Positions 51,250-63,685 are shown, numbered from the stretch's first letter. The stretch is 64,000 nucleotides of DNA from Crotophaga sulcirostris (GCA_013397455.1 VYZB01000723.1:222888-286887), one strand, 5' to 3'. Notes: generated by a model from the sequence alone, not told the origin. Translations and numbers: made by a program.

Positions 51250-54200
51250 AAGAGCGGAAATTTTGCTTAATGCTGGACAAAAAGAGTTCTTCCATTGCCT
51301 TCATTACCCCCAGAAAAATAAATTCAACAACGTCTTTTAAGGAGGAAGAACTATGCCACTCTGGAGCATACTGCGTCTAGAGGAAGAAGCACCCGGAATA
51401 GCCCTGTGAATTCAAGCAGTCGTTGGCAAGGAACTCTGAGTTATCTCCTTGTCTGGGGAAGCAGTTCAGAATAATTGGCTAGAGAGATACCTGTCTCAAG
51501 GTCAGGTTTTTGGAGATAGAATTCATTAACACTTGACAACTCTCTGGCAGAATCTGTGAGAGGACCTGGCAGCTTTGTTCCCGTGTCCTTGTGGCAATTA
51601 CCTGTATCACCAGAAGCCACTATTCCACTCAGCTGACAGTAATAGAGGAGTCCAATGACTCAGCAGGTGTCATAAAGGTTAAGTTAGCCCTTAGATGGTT
51701 TAAGTTTGAACTCAGGATCTTTTCAGCAGTAGCAGAATTGCTTTTAAGATAAAGCCTCTTAAGCCTTGGAACGTGTTCAGTTGTGGCAGAAAGCCTCCTT
51801 GGTTGTAAATCTGTGCGTGCAAAAATAAGTGGACATCTTATATGTATGAAGGATTGCTGACAGGCAAATTGCAGGGACTGCTCCCAGTACCCCAGCCTTG
51901 TTTTACAAGATCAGACTAGTTCCTGACAATAAATACTGGGGAGCAGTTGCTGTTAGAGTCACTACCCCATTTTCTCCACATCTGCCACACTCCCGAGATA
52001 GAGAGCTCACTTGCAGAAAGTGCCATGGCTGCTGCTGAAATAGCAATTGTGCGTTGTCACAAGAAATATACACCTGCAAGGGAGAGGAGGCCACTTGATG
52101 CCACTGGTTTCATGCCATATCAAAGCATAGTAAGACCTGGCACTAAAAGAAGACTGTAGTGTGATGCATGCCAGACTCACAGAGGGATTCATAACCTTAA
52201 CTTGCTTGCACGTGCTTTGGGAAGAGGCCTGTCTTGTCATTGTACATCAACACAGGTCCTAGCCTTACAGGATCTGTATCCTGTACATGCATGCCCTGGG
52301 CAGGCAGCTGCTTAGCTGAAATGCTGGATTTGGCTTTATTCTTTTTGCCCATTAGTTGCTGTTGACATTATATACAACGAGAAAAGAGTGTGACTTCACT
52401 GATGCTTTCCAGTAGCTCCCATGCACTTCTTTTTTCTCTCTGGAGTAATCTGAACACAGAAAAAGGACACACTGACTCCAGGCCACAAGGAGCATACAAT
52501 TGGGACGCAGAGAGGCAGCTGCCTGATCCTCTGCTAGAGGGAAATAATGACTCACGCTAAGGGAGCACAGCCCAATGCAGTCTTGGTTCGACCCAGCTGC
52601 ATCAGATCTGGAGCTGCCTTGCAGGGAGGGCATGATCTGAGCCTACGCAGCCAGGGGAAAAGGATAAAGCTGTCAGTGACAGCTGCACTTTACATGAGGG
52701 AGGAGAGGTGAAGCCAAAGTAAATTTCTATCACAGATTATGATCAACAGGAAAATACAAGCAATGACAGCTAAAAATAGAAAAGGGACCTGCCCCTCTTC
52801 CAACAGCCAAGTTTACCTTTAAAAGAGGAAACTGATTGAATTAGCGGATGATCCTTGCTGGAAGAGAATGAAAAAAAAAGTAGAAGTCTCTGGCATTTTG
52901 TTCTGGAAGAAAAATCTTTTCTGTCCCATTGGAACCAGTTAGATTAACTTTGCATAGTTAGGCAAGGTAGACAGCAGAAGGACTCATTCCTGTGCACTCA
53001 CACCAATCTTCAAATTACCAGCTCTGATTTTTTGTTTTGTGTGGTTTTTATAAAATAAATAACATTGTTTCTAGGCTTGAGTTTTCCACTGCCTTTACAG
53101 GTGCCAGGTACAGTAGTGAGAGAAATTTTGAAAAGCAGCTATAGCTCTAATTGGTAAATCAAAGTTATAGTATGGTCCCAGCATGAGTGAGCTGGATGTG
53201 CAGTTCTTGTCTCTCTAATGGGCAAGATAGGATGATGCCTGAAACCTAGGCTGTGGCTTGGACCAGGAGTGCTGAGCTGGCTGGGGGATTTCTGCAGGAG
53301 CATCTTAGCTGTGTGTTATGTCATATAAACATAATAGGAACATGAGTGCTCTCTACAAAGCAGGCCAGCACCAGCAGGGTCTGGATGAGTTACTTTGCCT
53401 TGTCTTGCACACCGCACATTTCCTTGGACAACACCTCTTTGTGAACAACGTGGCGTTTCAGAAGTCAAGGACACATGACCTAAAAAGCAAGAGTGAAAGG
53501 CACAGGCCTGTTTTCCTTACACGCGGTGCACAGAAAAAAGCTTCATCTAGATAAAATTTCCTGCATAAACAAAGAGAATATAAAGGCGCTCCTGAGACAG
53601 AGGGAACACACAATGACTGTAACTTGTAGCAATGTTAAATTAAACATTAAGAGGAGGAATTCATGGTGTTTCCATGGAAGAAAGACATTAAGAATGGGCT
53701 AGACAGCATATGTAGGAAGTAGCACAGGTACAACCAAAGTGCAAGGATTAAATAGACCATTGATGAGATGACCTTTTGAGTGCTTTCTACGCTTTTCTTT
53801 TTGACAACACGTTGATCACAATCATCTGAAACCCAGGACCAGATCAGAGATGTGCTTCAGATAGATTATTTGTCTGTGTTACAACTGCAACAGTCCTTTT
53901 GAAATGCTGATGCTCTCTTTTCCAGAGAAGAACAATGCCAGCTTGGTGCAGAAGCCCATCTCTTACCAGCAGTGTCCTCACTGTCTGTCCTTATGATTCA
54001 TTGCAGATTAACAAAATTCCAAATTTGTCTTCTCAGAAAAGAGACAGTCTGAAGGTTCTAAAAACAATGCATAGACACATTAACCACACTAAATTTGCAC
54101 AGAGATTCTCACAAAAACTTACATCCATTTATCTTCATTCACTTCCAAAACAACGTAGGTCCCCTGGAACTTGCTGACTCCTAGGATTTATTTGGGAAAC

Positions 54201-54761
54201 TATGTTATGGCCTAATTGACTGTCAGAGTCTTGTGAGGCCTTTGGTATGTGTTTCAATACTTGAAGCCCACTAGATCAATGGATAGTCAATACTCAAAGT
54301 CCTTAGGTATCCACAAGGGTCACCTTATAAAAAAATCTGTGTACTACTGCCAAAAGATGTCTCCTAGGTCATTATTTTGTTACCCATGGAGAATCTTTTA
54401 GACTAAGGAAAAGAATTTCTGACTGGTTTCTTGAAACAATTTACCTTTTCAATCACTTTACCTCTTTAATCTCAAACCACATCTTACCCTACTTCAAGGA
54501 TGTAACTTCCTCCCAAAGGTATTTGCTAGGTGTAAGAAGCAGGTAATCTGTAAGTATATGTGTCACAAAGCTGAACTTGATTCATGGACAGTTGTCATTC
54601 ATGAAGCATGGCAATGAATAGATTTTTTTTCAAGAAAAGTATTTCTGGTTCAGTACAGTTGCTACCCAGACAGAATTTGCTGAAACCAGAGAATCACCCT
54701 GGCATCTGTGAAAGGATAGGGTTCTCTACTCAGTGTCTTGTAAGCTGGACTGGAAGAGTAT
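51250..54761. other. Non-coding stretch with weak candidate exons near its right end
   Basis: No recognised repeat. Candidate - strand exons at 54123-54180 and 54488-54525 are listed together below. A further open segment ends at TTAGC|GTGAGTC near 52555 on the - strand, with limited support. Confidence 0.45.
54123..54525 (-). other. Two candidate small exons (54488-54525 and 54123-54180), unidentified
   Basis: In - strand order, 54525-54488 lies between a good acceptor (GCTTCTTACACCTAG) and GTAGG|GTAAGA. It reads QIPLGGSYILEV in phase 0. The second ends at GGAT|GTAAGT and reads KFQGTYVVLEVNEDKW. If its acceptor is the AGTCAG at 54175, the phases of the two agree. Both look like beta-strand repeats (GSYILEV, GTYVVLEV). 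They are very short, so this is a suggestion only. Confidence 0.18.
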
Positions 54762-54865
54762 ATGGGACCTAATGAGATGCATCTGCGCGTCTTGAGGGAA
54801 CTGGCAGATGAAATTCCTAAGTCACTATCTATCATATTAAAGAAGCCGTGGCAGTCCAGTGATAA
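54762..54865 (+). mobile_element. CR1 LINE relic (N-terminal RT, about 100 bp)
   Basis: Thirty-four codons read without a stop as GPNEMHLRVLRELADEIPKS then LSIILKKPWQSSD. This matches the SMGPDEMHPRVLRELAD region of CR1 RT, closest to the copies at 36705-37460 and near 60850. Nothing CR1-like extends on either side. It is an old relic truncated on both sides. Confidence 0.85.
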
Positions 54866-55954
54866 TGAAATAGATCACAGTATATCCGTTAGGAGACAGA
54901 AAGAAGCAAATTAGTGCACTGACTTGTGCAAGGTGCTACTGTCTGCTTCATTAGAGCTGCCATAATAAGCTGTCTTGTTTTATACTGCACTTTGGCAGGA
55001 GCACTAACTGCATTTTTACATCTGTTCTTGAACGCCATTTAAGCACTGTGTACCTTCTCTCTCTCTGTTCCTTCTGAAAAGCCTCTTGCTATTGGCTATT
55101 ATCCTCTTCTGTCAAATTTGATCCTTTCTGCTCTCTCCATAAAGACCTGCTTTCACTTAGGTCCTCTCTGGGAAACCTTCAGTGCAATACATTATCCAAA
55201 AGAAATCCCAGACTCCTCATCTCCTTCCCCAGATTTGTTGGATATTCCTAATCATGGAAAAGCTATAGCAAAGCAAAGTGCTTTCAATAAACCTTGACTT
55301 CCAAAAGCAGTGCATACTGATGACCTTGCAGAACTGAGCTCCTGGGGAGAGGAAATATGATAGATCTCTATATTCTCTCTACAACTTCCTCTAGCGGCTT
55401 TTCCTCTCTCTGGAAGTGGGGAGAAAAAGATAGTTGCATATTGGAAATTTATTCCTCCTTTCCAGAACATAACCAAAGGTGATTAGGACATAGGCTGTCG
55501 GCTAAAACCTAGAGTTCATACCCTTTTTTTTTTCACCTTCCTTGTTTCTTTATCACTTATCTGAAAGCGCTTGAGTAAGCCCCTTTGAATTTTGAATAGT
55601 ACACCCATACTGTGAGGATAAGAGAGCTCCCCTAGCATGAATGGGTAGAATAACCAGACTGACTGCTGTAAGACTGCGCAAGTGCTCTAAAAAGTGTTAG
55701 ATTAGAAGAAATACCCAAGAGAGAGGCTTATATTACACAATTGTTACATGTTCTTCAACTGCTCCAATGCACTTTCTTTAGAAATGCTTGAATGAAGTTC
55801 AAATAGATTACGAAAAACTGCAGAAACGCAAAGTCCTTGTGTGATCACGGAGCTTGCCAAGACCTTTTTTTTCTGCAATCTAGGCCTATGAAATAGCCCA
55901 GGAGCTCCCAGTAACAGATATAGTGCAGTTTACATTCAGCATATTCGTCATTAC

Positions 55955-56056
55955 CTTTTTTTGCATTATCAGGGCAGATGCAACTGAGCCATGTTCTGCC
56001 ACTTTCATCCAGGCTGAGGAGAACTACTTCAACCTCACTTGCAGATAAGAAAGATC
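55955..56056 (-). CDS. Candidate internal exon, unidentified
   Basis: On the - strand an acceptor (GTTTTCCACCCTAACCAG) opens 102 bp that end at AAAAAAG|GTAATG. The open phase reads SFLSASEVEVVLLSLDESGR then TWLSCICPDNAKK. It is entered in phase 2 and left in phase 1. It lies about 90 bp after the candidate at 56145-56258, but that one exits in phase 0, so the two do not join cleanly. The donor is non-ideal (GTAATG). Confidence 0.22.
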
Positions 56057-56144
56057 TGGTTAGGGTGGAAAACACAGGCCAATGTTATTTCCTGGTGACC
56101 TCTCCCCACCCTTCTCTCTTTATTTCCCTTTGCAAATTCCTCAC

Positions 56145-56258
56145 CTTGGACTTTCCCTTTGCTGGTGTGGTCTCAGTCTTCCTCCACCTCCTTCTCAGTA
56201 TCTCTGCAAGACTCAGATCCCAGCTTTTCACAGTCTTATCCATGTAAATCTCCGGCCT
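56145..56258 (-). CDS. Candidate internal exon, unidentified
   Basis: 114 bp on the - strand run from TTTCTGCCCAGCAG to a strong donor, TCCAAG|GTGAGGAA. They are open in phase 0 for 38 codons: RPEIYMDKTVKSWDLSLAEI followed by a basic LRRRWRKTETTPAKGKSK. The DKTVKSWDL text resembles the last strand of a WD40 repeat, but one motif is not enough to call the domain. The other two frames have stops. Confidence 0.25.
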
Positions 56259-58339
56259 CTGCTGGGCAGAAATTCACCGTAAGCCATTGTGCAGCACAAG
56301 CAATACAAGATATACAATATTTCATATTGACACTTGAGCACCACATATCAGCGTTATTCCATAAGAAAGGGCCATGTGCCCTTACATTCCCCAGATAACA
56401 GTAGGTTGAAATACCTTGTCATATATTACACAAGAGAGTCTGTAGAGCCATGAAAAGCAGAGACCTCAAGATAGACCTGTTTATTGAGAAAGAAGAATAT
56501 TTCCCCAATGTCCCAAAGAAGCCTCTAGGATGCATGACATGTCTGCTATTTACCTGCAGTAACATGACACAGAGAGCAGATCTCAGACGTAGAAGTAATG
56601 TGTGTCTCTGGGACTTAAAGCTGTTCTCGCCAGATGTAGATACATGTTGCTAGTGCTTCTTCCTAATCCGACACTTCCATATCTTCCGTATGCTTTGACT
56701 CTCCACCTCATTTCAGTTTTGATGGAAACTGCTCTGAAGAGATGTGATGGATATAATGGATTAAAGTTCACACTGGCAATACCGTTCAAGTTGCTGCCTC
56801 TCTCTGAGCTTGAACACAGCTGTGGCAGAAGCCTTGCCCTGCCACGCTGACATGCAGCATGTACATACAGCTGCCCCACACACTGTGCACACACAGCCCC
56901 CCTCTTAGGCTGGACAGACCTCTGACACATTGAATGTCAAACACCTGGTATAGATCTATTTGACTGGAGACTATGTTGAAGACCTGACTGTGTATTTTTG
57001 AAAGTAAAGGCAGCATTTCCTAGCTATCTGCAATAGCATCTCATATTTTCCATCTACTGTTCTCACATTCAGCATTTAAAATGGTTGGGGTTTTGTCTGG
57101 TTTTTTTTTTCTTCCATTCAAAAAGCAGCAGCAAAACACATGGTGGAATAAGTCTTCATTACTTAAGCACTACCTTGTTATTAGATAATACCCTACATCA
57201 TGCTTGGAGAGAGTCAATCTCCCAGTACAAAAGGATGTCACAAAAGCCTTTGTCACTTAAGATGCATTTCTATCTGTTACCAAGGAGACATTTAGCATGT
57301 AACATTGAGTAGATATCATCCTACATGTGAACATAAAGCAGCATGAAGAGGAAATTTACTGTAATTCACTACATTAAAAAAAATTCACTGTTAATTATCT
57401 TTTTTATCCCCTCTCTCAAATAATACAGTAAGAAAAAACTTTGCACAGGTGTTTTCATAGCTGTATACATTGTTTAGCATAATTAATGCTTTATTGCAAG
57501 CCCCAGAAAACAGTGTACTGGATCACCTTTGCCTTTGTATCATCCAGAGAAGACACCTATATGGTACAGAAGCAGGGCACTTCTTAGTTCTTGAAGGAGT
57601 TTACAGCCCACATAATCAAGTTTCCTGCTTGGGTTGTATGCAGGGCATCAGATTACAGGGTAGGACCCATACTCATTTCTTTCCACACATCCAGAGGGAT
57701 TAGCCTATAAAACCAAAAAAGTATAGGTATGCTACTTGTGTACTGGAGTGACAACCCTTCAGAAACAGTTGCTAAACAGACCAGCCAAAGAGTTTTTGTT
57801 CTGTGGCCATGTCAGGTGTACCACCTCTGCCTTCCATCTCCTGTTATCAGCAAACACCTGGTTCTTGAAATGGGAAATGGTGCTCAACTGTGGACTTTAG
57901 GCTTGAGGGAGAAAATTACCATCTGAGTGTAGCTTTTAAAGTCATGATTATTAACTCTTTCTGGTCCTTTTCTAAGACAGTAACTATCCACTTGGAAAAA
58001 TATGAAGTTTTTGAATTATTGCATCTGCTTCTTCCATGACCAGACTCCAGGACTTTAATTAATATTTGCATTTGCCACCTGCCTCCTGCTTCCATAGAGT
58101 AAGGAAGTCTTACAAGGAGAACATCTGTGATCTGACTCAGTGTATATAAGTCTTAGAGGATCCTCTATTCAAATGTGTGTTGCAAAGATCATGAAGGCTT
58201 TGGTTGTGATTGAAATAAGACTGTGAATACACAGAACAGTTTTGCCGAATTTTACATATAAAAGGTCCAGGCAGTCTTGCCTTATGATCTTTTAGAGCCA
58301 CATGTCCCTTCTAATGGAATAGACCCAGATGTGACTCAC

Positions 58340-58384
58340 CTGCATTTCTTCAGTGCTCCCAATGTCACGTCTTGCAGGGACAAC
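58340..58384 (-). CDS. Candidate 45 bp exon, unidentified
   Basis: Between a T-rich acceptor (CTTTTTTATTAG) and a near-perfect donor, ATGCAG|GTGAGT, on the - strand, 45 bp read VVPARRDIGSTEEMQ in phase 0. Another phase (LSLQDVTLGALKKC) is also open, so the frame is ambiguous. Both phases can be reached from the upstream candidate at 63448-63685, across an intron holding the nested CR1 pair. Confidence 0.25.
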
Positions 58385-60121
58385 CTAATAAAAAAGCAGT
58401 ACAGCATGAGTCAGGCAAGGCAAGTTTTACACCACTGAAAAAAATTATGTTTTTAGGGGAAAAGTGAATGAAAAAAGCTTTCTGGCAGAAATTTTGAAAC
58501 AAATTTTAAAAGAAATTCTGCTAGACACAGAAGCCCAGCGGCCATTATTGAATAAGGGGAGTACATAAACATCTGTTCCATGGTGACGAATACATCAGCC
58601 TTTCAATCTAGACTGGATTTTACCTGCAGCAGTATCCACTGAAATGATAGTTGTCTCAGGGCAAGAAAAAGTGAATTAAACTTACCTTTGGCTTGCTACA
58701 TAGGACAGAAGAAACATGTAAAGCCAGATAAAGCAAACAAAAAGAGTGATCAGTGAATTAAGACAATGCAGCTGAGTAAAAGCAGAAAGAACTGGAGAAT
58801 AATACATGGGAAATAAATACATAGTTGTTATAGAGGCTGTTGTGCTTCTACCTGCTGGACTAATTGATATGCAGTTGGGTACATGAAAAGCAATAAGAAA
58901 ATAATAGTATATTCATGTTAGCAAGTGTTCAAAGCTGTGGATGCTGGAAAGAATGGCCAAGCCAGAGACATTTAAACACATTAGCTCAGAGCTGTGCATA
59001 TACTGAATACAACTATTCAGCTCCTGGCAGAGAGATGGTTTAAGTCTTGTCATCGGCAAGGGCAGACGTAGCAAAGATGTGTCTGCCTACACAGATCATG
59101 TAGGTGAGGCTGAGAACAGAATTGAGACACTTTACAAATAGAATTTTTACATGGATGCTTTTCTGACTTACTGTTTCTGGGAAAAAAAAAAAAATCTCGC
59201 CAGCTGACTCTTAATTTTGACTGAGAATATGATAATTTACTCCAACCAAGATTTTCCACAAAAATTTGGTATAAACATAATTTTGTAACAGTACCTAAGA
59301 AACTTATACATTAAAATCTATACTCACTTTGATACCCAAATGCCCTGAATATTTTGGTGCCGGCAACTGCATTAATCAGGAAAAAAGCAGTCCATGTACC
59401 TGCTTGAAAAAGGCTAATACTTGCTGAACAGAGAGAGACAATCAGCTAACAGACAGCAAAAGAGAAAAAATGTTAAATGACATATTGCACAAGTGGAATG
59501 TATTTGGCCTGACTAAAGAACATATCTATATCAAGAAAGCACTTTTGCTATCTGATCTTCTTTCAAACCATCTCCTGCTGTTCTCCGTATATTTTCAATA
59601 ACAATACAAGTATGGACAAAATAAGGCATGGCTTGTTAAAAAAAAAAAAAGGGTAACATCTGTTACAAGAGAAACTGATAAAGCTGGAAAAATGCTTTCA
59701 AGTACACCAGGTTTTCTGAAGCACTTGCATTATTTTATTTCCTGAAATAAACCCGTGTTGTAACAGGGTTTATTTTAAGGCTGATAGCACACAGATAAAA
59801 TTATGCTATGACACTGTGTCTGAAGTGTCATCCTTTTCAAACAAAAATTTTGTGAAAGGGGTATTGCAGGTTAGCCTTTACCTGTATGATACAGGTATGG
59901 CCTTGAAAGGGGCAAGAACAAAATCCACACAGCCCTCAGAGCAGTCAGTGGATTTCCGTTAAATCCTACAGTGTGAGAATCTATCCATAGTAATCTCGCA
60001 GAGCCATTTTTCTGAGTCAAATGACTGTAATCTACTCTAGTTAAAGATCTCAGAGGACATTTTCTGGCTGATGATCATCACCACCAAAAGTATTCCCTTA
60101 TTTACAGCTAGGCACACACAG

Positions 60122-61778
60122 TCCAGCAGGTTCCTGTAGAGCATTGATGATAACCTTTTGACACAGCTGGTGGAGAAGCCAACAGAGAGAGCTGGGCTGC
60201 TACACCTTATACTAACAAACAATGAAGGACTATTTCTGAATGTGAAGGCCTGGGGCAACCTTGGCTGCAGTGATCATAAGATAGTGGAGTTTAAAATCCT
60301 ACATGGGAGAAGCAGGGCAATAAGATTACGAACCTGGGCTTCAAGAGAGCTAATTTGGGTCTCTTCAAAGACCTGCTTGGAGGAATCCCAGGGGTTAAGG
60401 CTCTAGAAGGTAGCAGGGTGAAAGAGAACTGGTCAATATTCAAGCACCTCCTCCAAGATCGAGATCTGTGCATCTCAAAGATTAAGAAATCAAGCAAAGG
60501 AAGTAGGAGACTGGCACAGATGATCAAGGAGCTTCTGAAGAATTTAAATTGCAAGAAGAAAGTTTACAGTGTGGAAAAATGGACTGGCCACTTGGAAGGA
60601 ATACAAGAATGCTGTCAGAGTATGGAGGGATGCCATGAGGAAGGTTAAGACCCACTTGAAATTAAATCTGGCAAGGGATGTCAAGGACAGCACGAAAGGC
60701 TTATTCAAGTATATCAGTAGCAAAAGGAAAACTAGGTTATCAAGAATCCCAGACTCTGGAGGTAAGAGAGAAAGTCTGGAGAAAAGAAGACTGTCCCTTG
60801 GTCAAGGAGGATATGGTTAGAGATCACCCAGGCAAACCGGACACCCACAAATCCATGGGCCCTGATGGGATGCACTCATGACTGCTGAGTGAGATGGCAG
60901 GTGTTACTGCTAAGCCACTCTCCATTGTCTTTGAAAGACCATGGTAAAGAAGAGTGGTGCCTGAGGACAGGAGGAGAGTCAACGTCACTCCAGTCTCCAA
61001 AGAGAGTAAGAAGGAGGATGCAGGAAACTACAGGCCAATCAGCCTCACCTCCATCCCTGAAAACGTGATGGAACAGCTCATCCTGGTTGTCTTCTCTAAG
61101 TACATGGAGGAAAAGGCTATTAGGAGTGATCAACATGGATTCACAAAGGGAAAATCATGCTTAACCAACCTGATAGACTTCTGTGATGACATGACTGGCT
61201 GGGTAGATGAGGGGAGAGCAGTGAATGTTTTCTATTTTGGCTTCAGCAAGGCTTTTGACGCTGTCTCACATAACATCCTTATGAAGCTTACGAAATATGG
61301 TTTACATAATTGGACAGTGAGGTAGACTGAGAACTGGCCAGATGGCAAAGCTCAGACTGTTATCATCAGCCATGTAGTCTCATTGGAAGCCTGTAGTGGT
61401 GTTCCCCAGGAGTCAGTACTGGGCCAAGTCTTGTTCAATATATTAATCAATGACCTAGATGAGGGGAGAGAATGTATCCTCAGCAAGTTTGCTGATGACA
61501 CAAAATTCAGAGGAGTGGCTGATACACCAGAAGGCTGTGCTACCATTCAGTGAGACCTGAACAGGCTGGAGAGTTGGGCAGCGAGGAACGTGATGAAATT
61601 CAAAAAAGGCAAGTGTAGAGTCCTGCACCTAAGGAAGAATAACACCATGCACCCATACAGGTTAGGAGTTGACCTGCTGGAAAGCCCAGTTACAGAGAAA
61701 GACATGGGAGTCCTGGTGGACAACAAGCTAACCATGAGCCAGCAGTGTGTCCTAGTGGCCAAGAAGGCCAGGGGGATC
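60122..61778 (+). mobile_element. Old CR1-type LINE, left part of an interrupted copy (endonuclease end to RT thumb)
   Basis: Starts in the endonuclease with DDNLLTQLVEKPTERAGLLH and GCSDHKIVEFKIL. It continues through the linker (LNLARDVKDSTKGLFKYISS) and the RT: NYRPISLTSIPENVMEQLIL, DQHGFTKGKSCLTNLIDFCD, VFYFGFSKAFDAVSHNIL (motif A, about 61225-61275), SKFADDTKF (about 61480-61510) and NKLTMSQQCVLVAKKARGI. At 61778 it is cut by an antisense CR1 and resumes at about 62599. It is one of the longer RT remnants, of a family unlike the ATTCTATG-tailed copies. Confidence 0.9.
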
Positions 61779-61782
61779 ACAG
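60954..61782 (+). pseudogene. CR1 RT catalytic core remnant, near-continuous frame
   Basis: From 60954 to about 61780 the protein can be followed with few interruptions: a TAG at about 61323-61325, a TGA near 61551, and frame changes. It keeps the finger, palm and thumb segments, including FADD. Motif A has Phe-Gly-Phe (FGFSKAFDA) in place of the usual Leu-Asp-Phe, so a catalytic Asp is replaced by Gly. It is therefore inactive even apart from the stops. Confidence 0.82.
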
Positions 61783-62598
61783 AGTCATAGAACCATAGAA
61801 TCGCTTTGTTGGAAAAGACCTTAAGATCAGCGAGTCCAACTGTACCTGTACACTACTAAACCAGATCCCTGAGAAACTCAGGTACCTGTCTTTTAAACAC
61901 CTCCAGGGATGGTGACTCGACCACCTTCCTGGGCAACCTGTTCCAATACCTGATAACACTTTCAGTGAAGAAACTTTTCCTGATGCCTAATCTGAACGTC
62001 CCCTGGCCCAGCTTGAAGCCATCACCAGGGAGAAGAGACCAACACTCACCTTGATACAACCTCCTTCCAGGTAGTTGTAGACAGTGACGAGGTTTCCCCT
62101 CAGCCTCCTCTTCTCTTGGCTAAACAACCCCAGTTCCCTCAGCCGGTCCTTGTAAGACTTGTTCTCCAGCCCCTTCACCAGCTTTGTTGCCATTCTCTGG
62201 ACATACTCCAGCACCTCAATGTCCTTCTTGTAGTGAAGGGCCCAAAACCGAACACAGTGTTTGCAGTGCGGCCTCACCTATGCTAAGTAGAGGGGCACAA
62301 TCACTTCCCTGCTCCTGCTGGCCGTGCCGTTTCTGATACAGGCCAAGATGCCACTGGCCTACTTGGCCACCTGGGCACACTGCTGGCTCATATTCAGCTG
62401 GCTGTCAACTAACACCCATAGATCCTTTTCTGCCAGGCAGCTCTCCAGCCACTCTTCCCCCAGTCTGTAACGCTGCACATGGTTGTTGTTTCCCAAGTGC
62501 ATGACCCGGCACTTGGCCTTATTGAACGTCATCCTATTGGTCTCAGCCCGCTGATCCAGCCTGTCCAGATCCCTCTGCAGAGCCTCCCTGCCTTCAAG
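61779..62598 (-). mobile_element. CR1 LINE inserted antisense into an older CR1
   Basis: On the - strand this runs from the [19 protein letters not shown] segment (about 62598) through [50 protein letters not shown] and [19 protein letters not shown] to the 3' UTR. Its tail appears on the + strand as AGTCATAGAACCATAGAATC at 61782-61801. The FADD motif lies beyond its 5' truncation point. It belongs to the ATTCTATG-tailed group. Confidence 0.92.
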
Positions 62599-63191
62599 TA
62601 TTCTGGGGTGCATTAAGGACAGTGTGGCTAGCAGATCAAGGGAGGTTATCCTCTCCCTCTGCTCTGCCCTAGTGAGACCCTATCTGGAGTTGTGTGTTCA
62701 GTTCTGGGCTCCCCAGTTCAAGAAGGACAAGGAATTACAGGAGACGGTTCAGCAAAGGGCTATGAAGATGATCAGGGGACTGGAGCATTTTGCTTACGAG
62801 GAAAAGCTGAGAAACCTAGATCTGGGTCTGTTTGGCCTGGAGATGAGAAGCCTGAGAAGGGAGCTTGTGAATGCTTGTAAGTATCTAAAGAGCAGGTGTC
62901 AGAAAGATGGAGCCAGACTCTTTTCAGTGGTGCCCAGTAACAGGAAAAAGAGGCAACAGACACAAATGGGAACATGGGAAGTTCCATCTCAACATGAGGA
63001 AAAACTTCTCTACTGTGAGGGTTACAGAGCATTAGAATATGGTGCCCAGAGAAGTTGTGGAATCTCCTTCTCTGGAGATACTCAAAATCTGCCTGGACAC
63101 ATTCTTCTGCAATCTGCTCTAGGCGAACCTGCAGGAGCTTGGACTGCATGAGGCCCCTTCCAACCTCTTCCATTCTGTGATTCTGTGATTT
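62599..63191 (+). mobile_element. Old CR1-type LINE, right part of the interrupted copy, to its 3' end
   Basis: The host element resumes with TTCTGGGGTGCATTAAGG ([17 protein letters not shown]), exactly where the left part stopped at KKARGI. An open frame at 62624-63151 carries CVQFWAPQFKKDKELQETVQ, RAMKMIRGLEHFAYEEKLRN and GLFGLEMRSLRRELVNACKY. It ends at CCATTCTGTGATTCTGTGATT (63171-63191), an octamer tail with G in place of A. Confidence 0.9.
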
Positions 63192-63447
63192 CCATTGGTG
63201 TTCGCTACTGTCTCCAGACTGAACTGGCACCGTAATGGGTAGAGATGCAGAGGTGAACACTGACACCACCCTACTATTTTGAGCTGTGGTAAAAATCTGG
63301 CCCAATGGAAACAAACACTGTCTGATTTCAGTGAATCAAAGTGCAGGAACAAGTCTGGCAAACTATCTGCAATGCATAACCTGTCCAGAGACTTCTGAAG
63401 CCAAAAGAAAGGACCAATTTCAATGGGCCCACATGAAAACTACTTAC
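63192..63447. other. Short non-coding segment
   Basis: Lies between the 3' end of the old CR1 and the donor side of the candidate exon at 63448-63685. No feature recognised. Confidence 0.5.
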
Positions 63448-63685
63448 CATAGAATTTTGACAGCTGGTAGCTGTTTCTGGATCCTTGAAAGTTCTCCTTG
63501 GTGAAACAGCTTCCACCCCTGCAGGGCTAGTGTTTGTGCTTCATAGCACTGGGCTGGGGTTTCCCGGCAGGCTGCAGTGTGGGCTGCAGCAAAGGATTTT
63601 GTGCTTGTAACCAAGGTTGCTGGGGTTGAAGTGATGTCTGCTGGGATGGCAGTGGTGAAGGGTGGACAGGCATTGTGTACTAATA
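63448..63685 (-). CDS. Candidate internal exon (238 bp), frame ambiguous, possibly broken
   Basis: On the - strand an acceptor (CTTGTCTCTTGCAG) and an ideal donor, CTATG|GTAAGTAG, enclose 238 bp. One phase is fully open for 78 codons (LVHNACPPFTTAIPADITST near the start, GWKLFHQGELSRIQKQLPAV near the end). A second phase reads as a Pro/Gln-rich protein (PSPLPSQQTSLQPQQPWLQA) to a TAG, then continues after a one-base shift as SPAGVEAVSPRRTFKDPETA. If that second text is the true product, the exon is frameshifted and dead. About a 2-3% chance per frame of 78 random open codons makes this the best exon candidate by length. Gene unknown. Confidence 0.35.

Larger units (their letters stand above)
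54866..60121. other. Non-coding stretch with candidate - strand exons
   Basis: Candidates at 55955-56056, 56145-56258 and 58340-58384 are listed separately. A runs lie at 59182-59194 and 59638-59650, and a T run near 55524. No transposon recognised. Confidence 0.5.
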
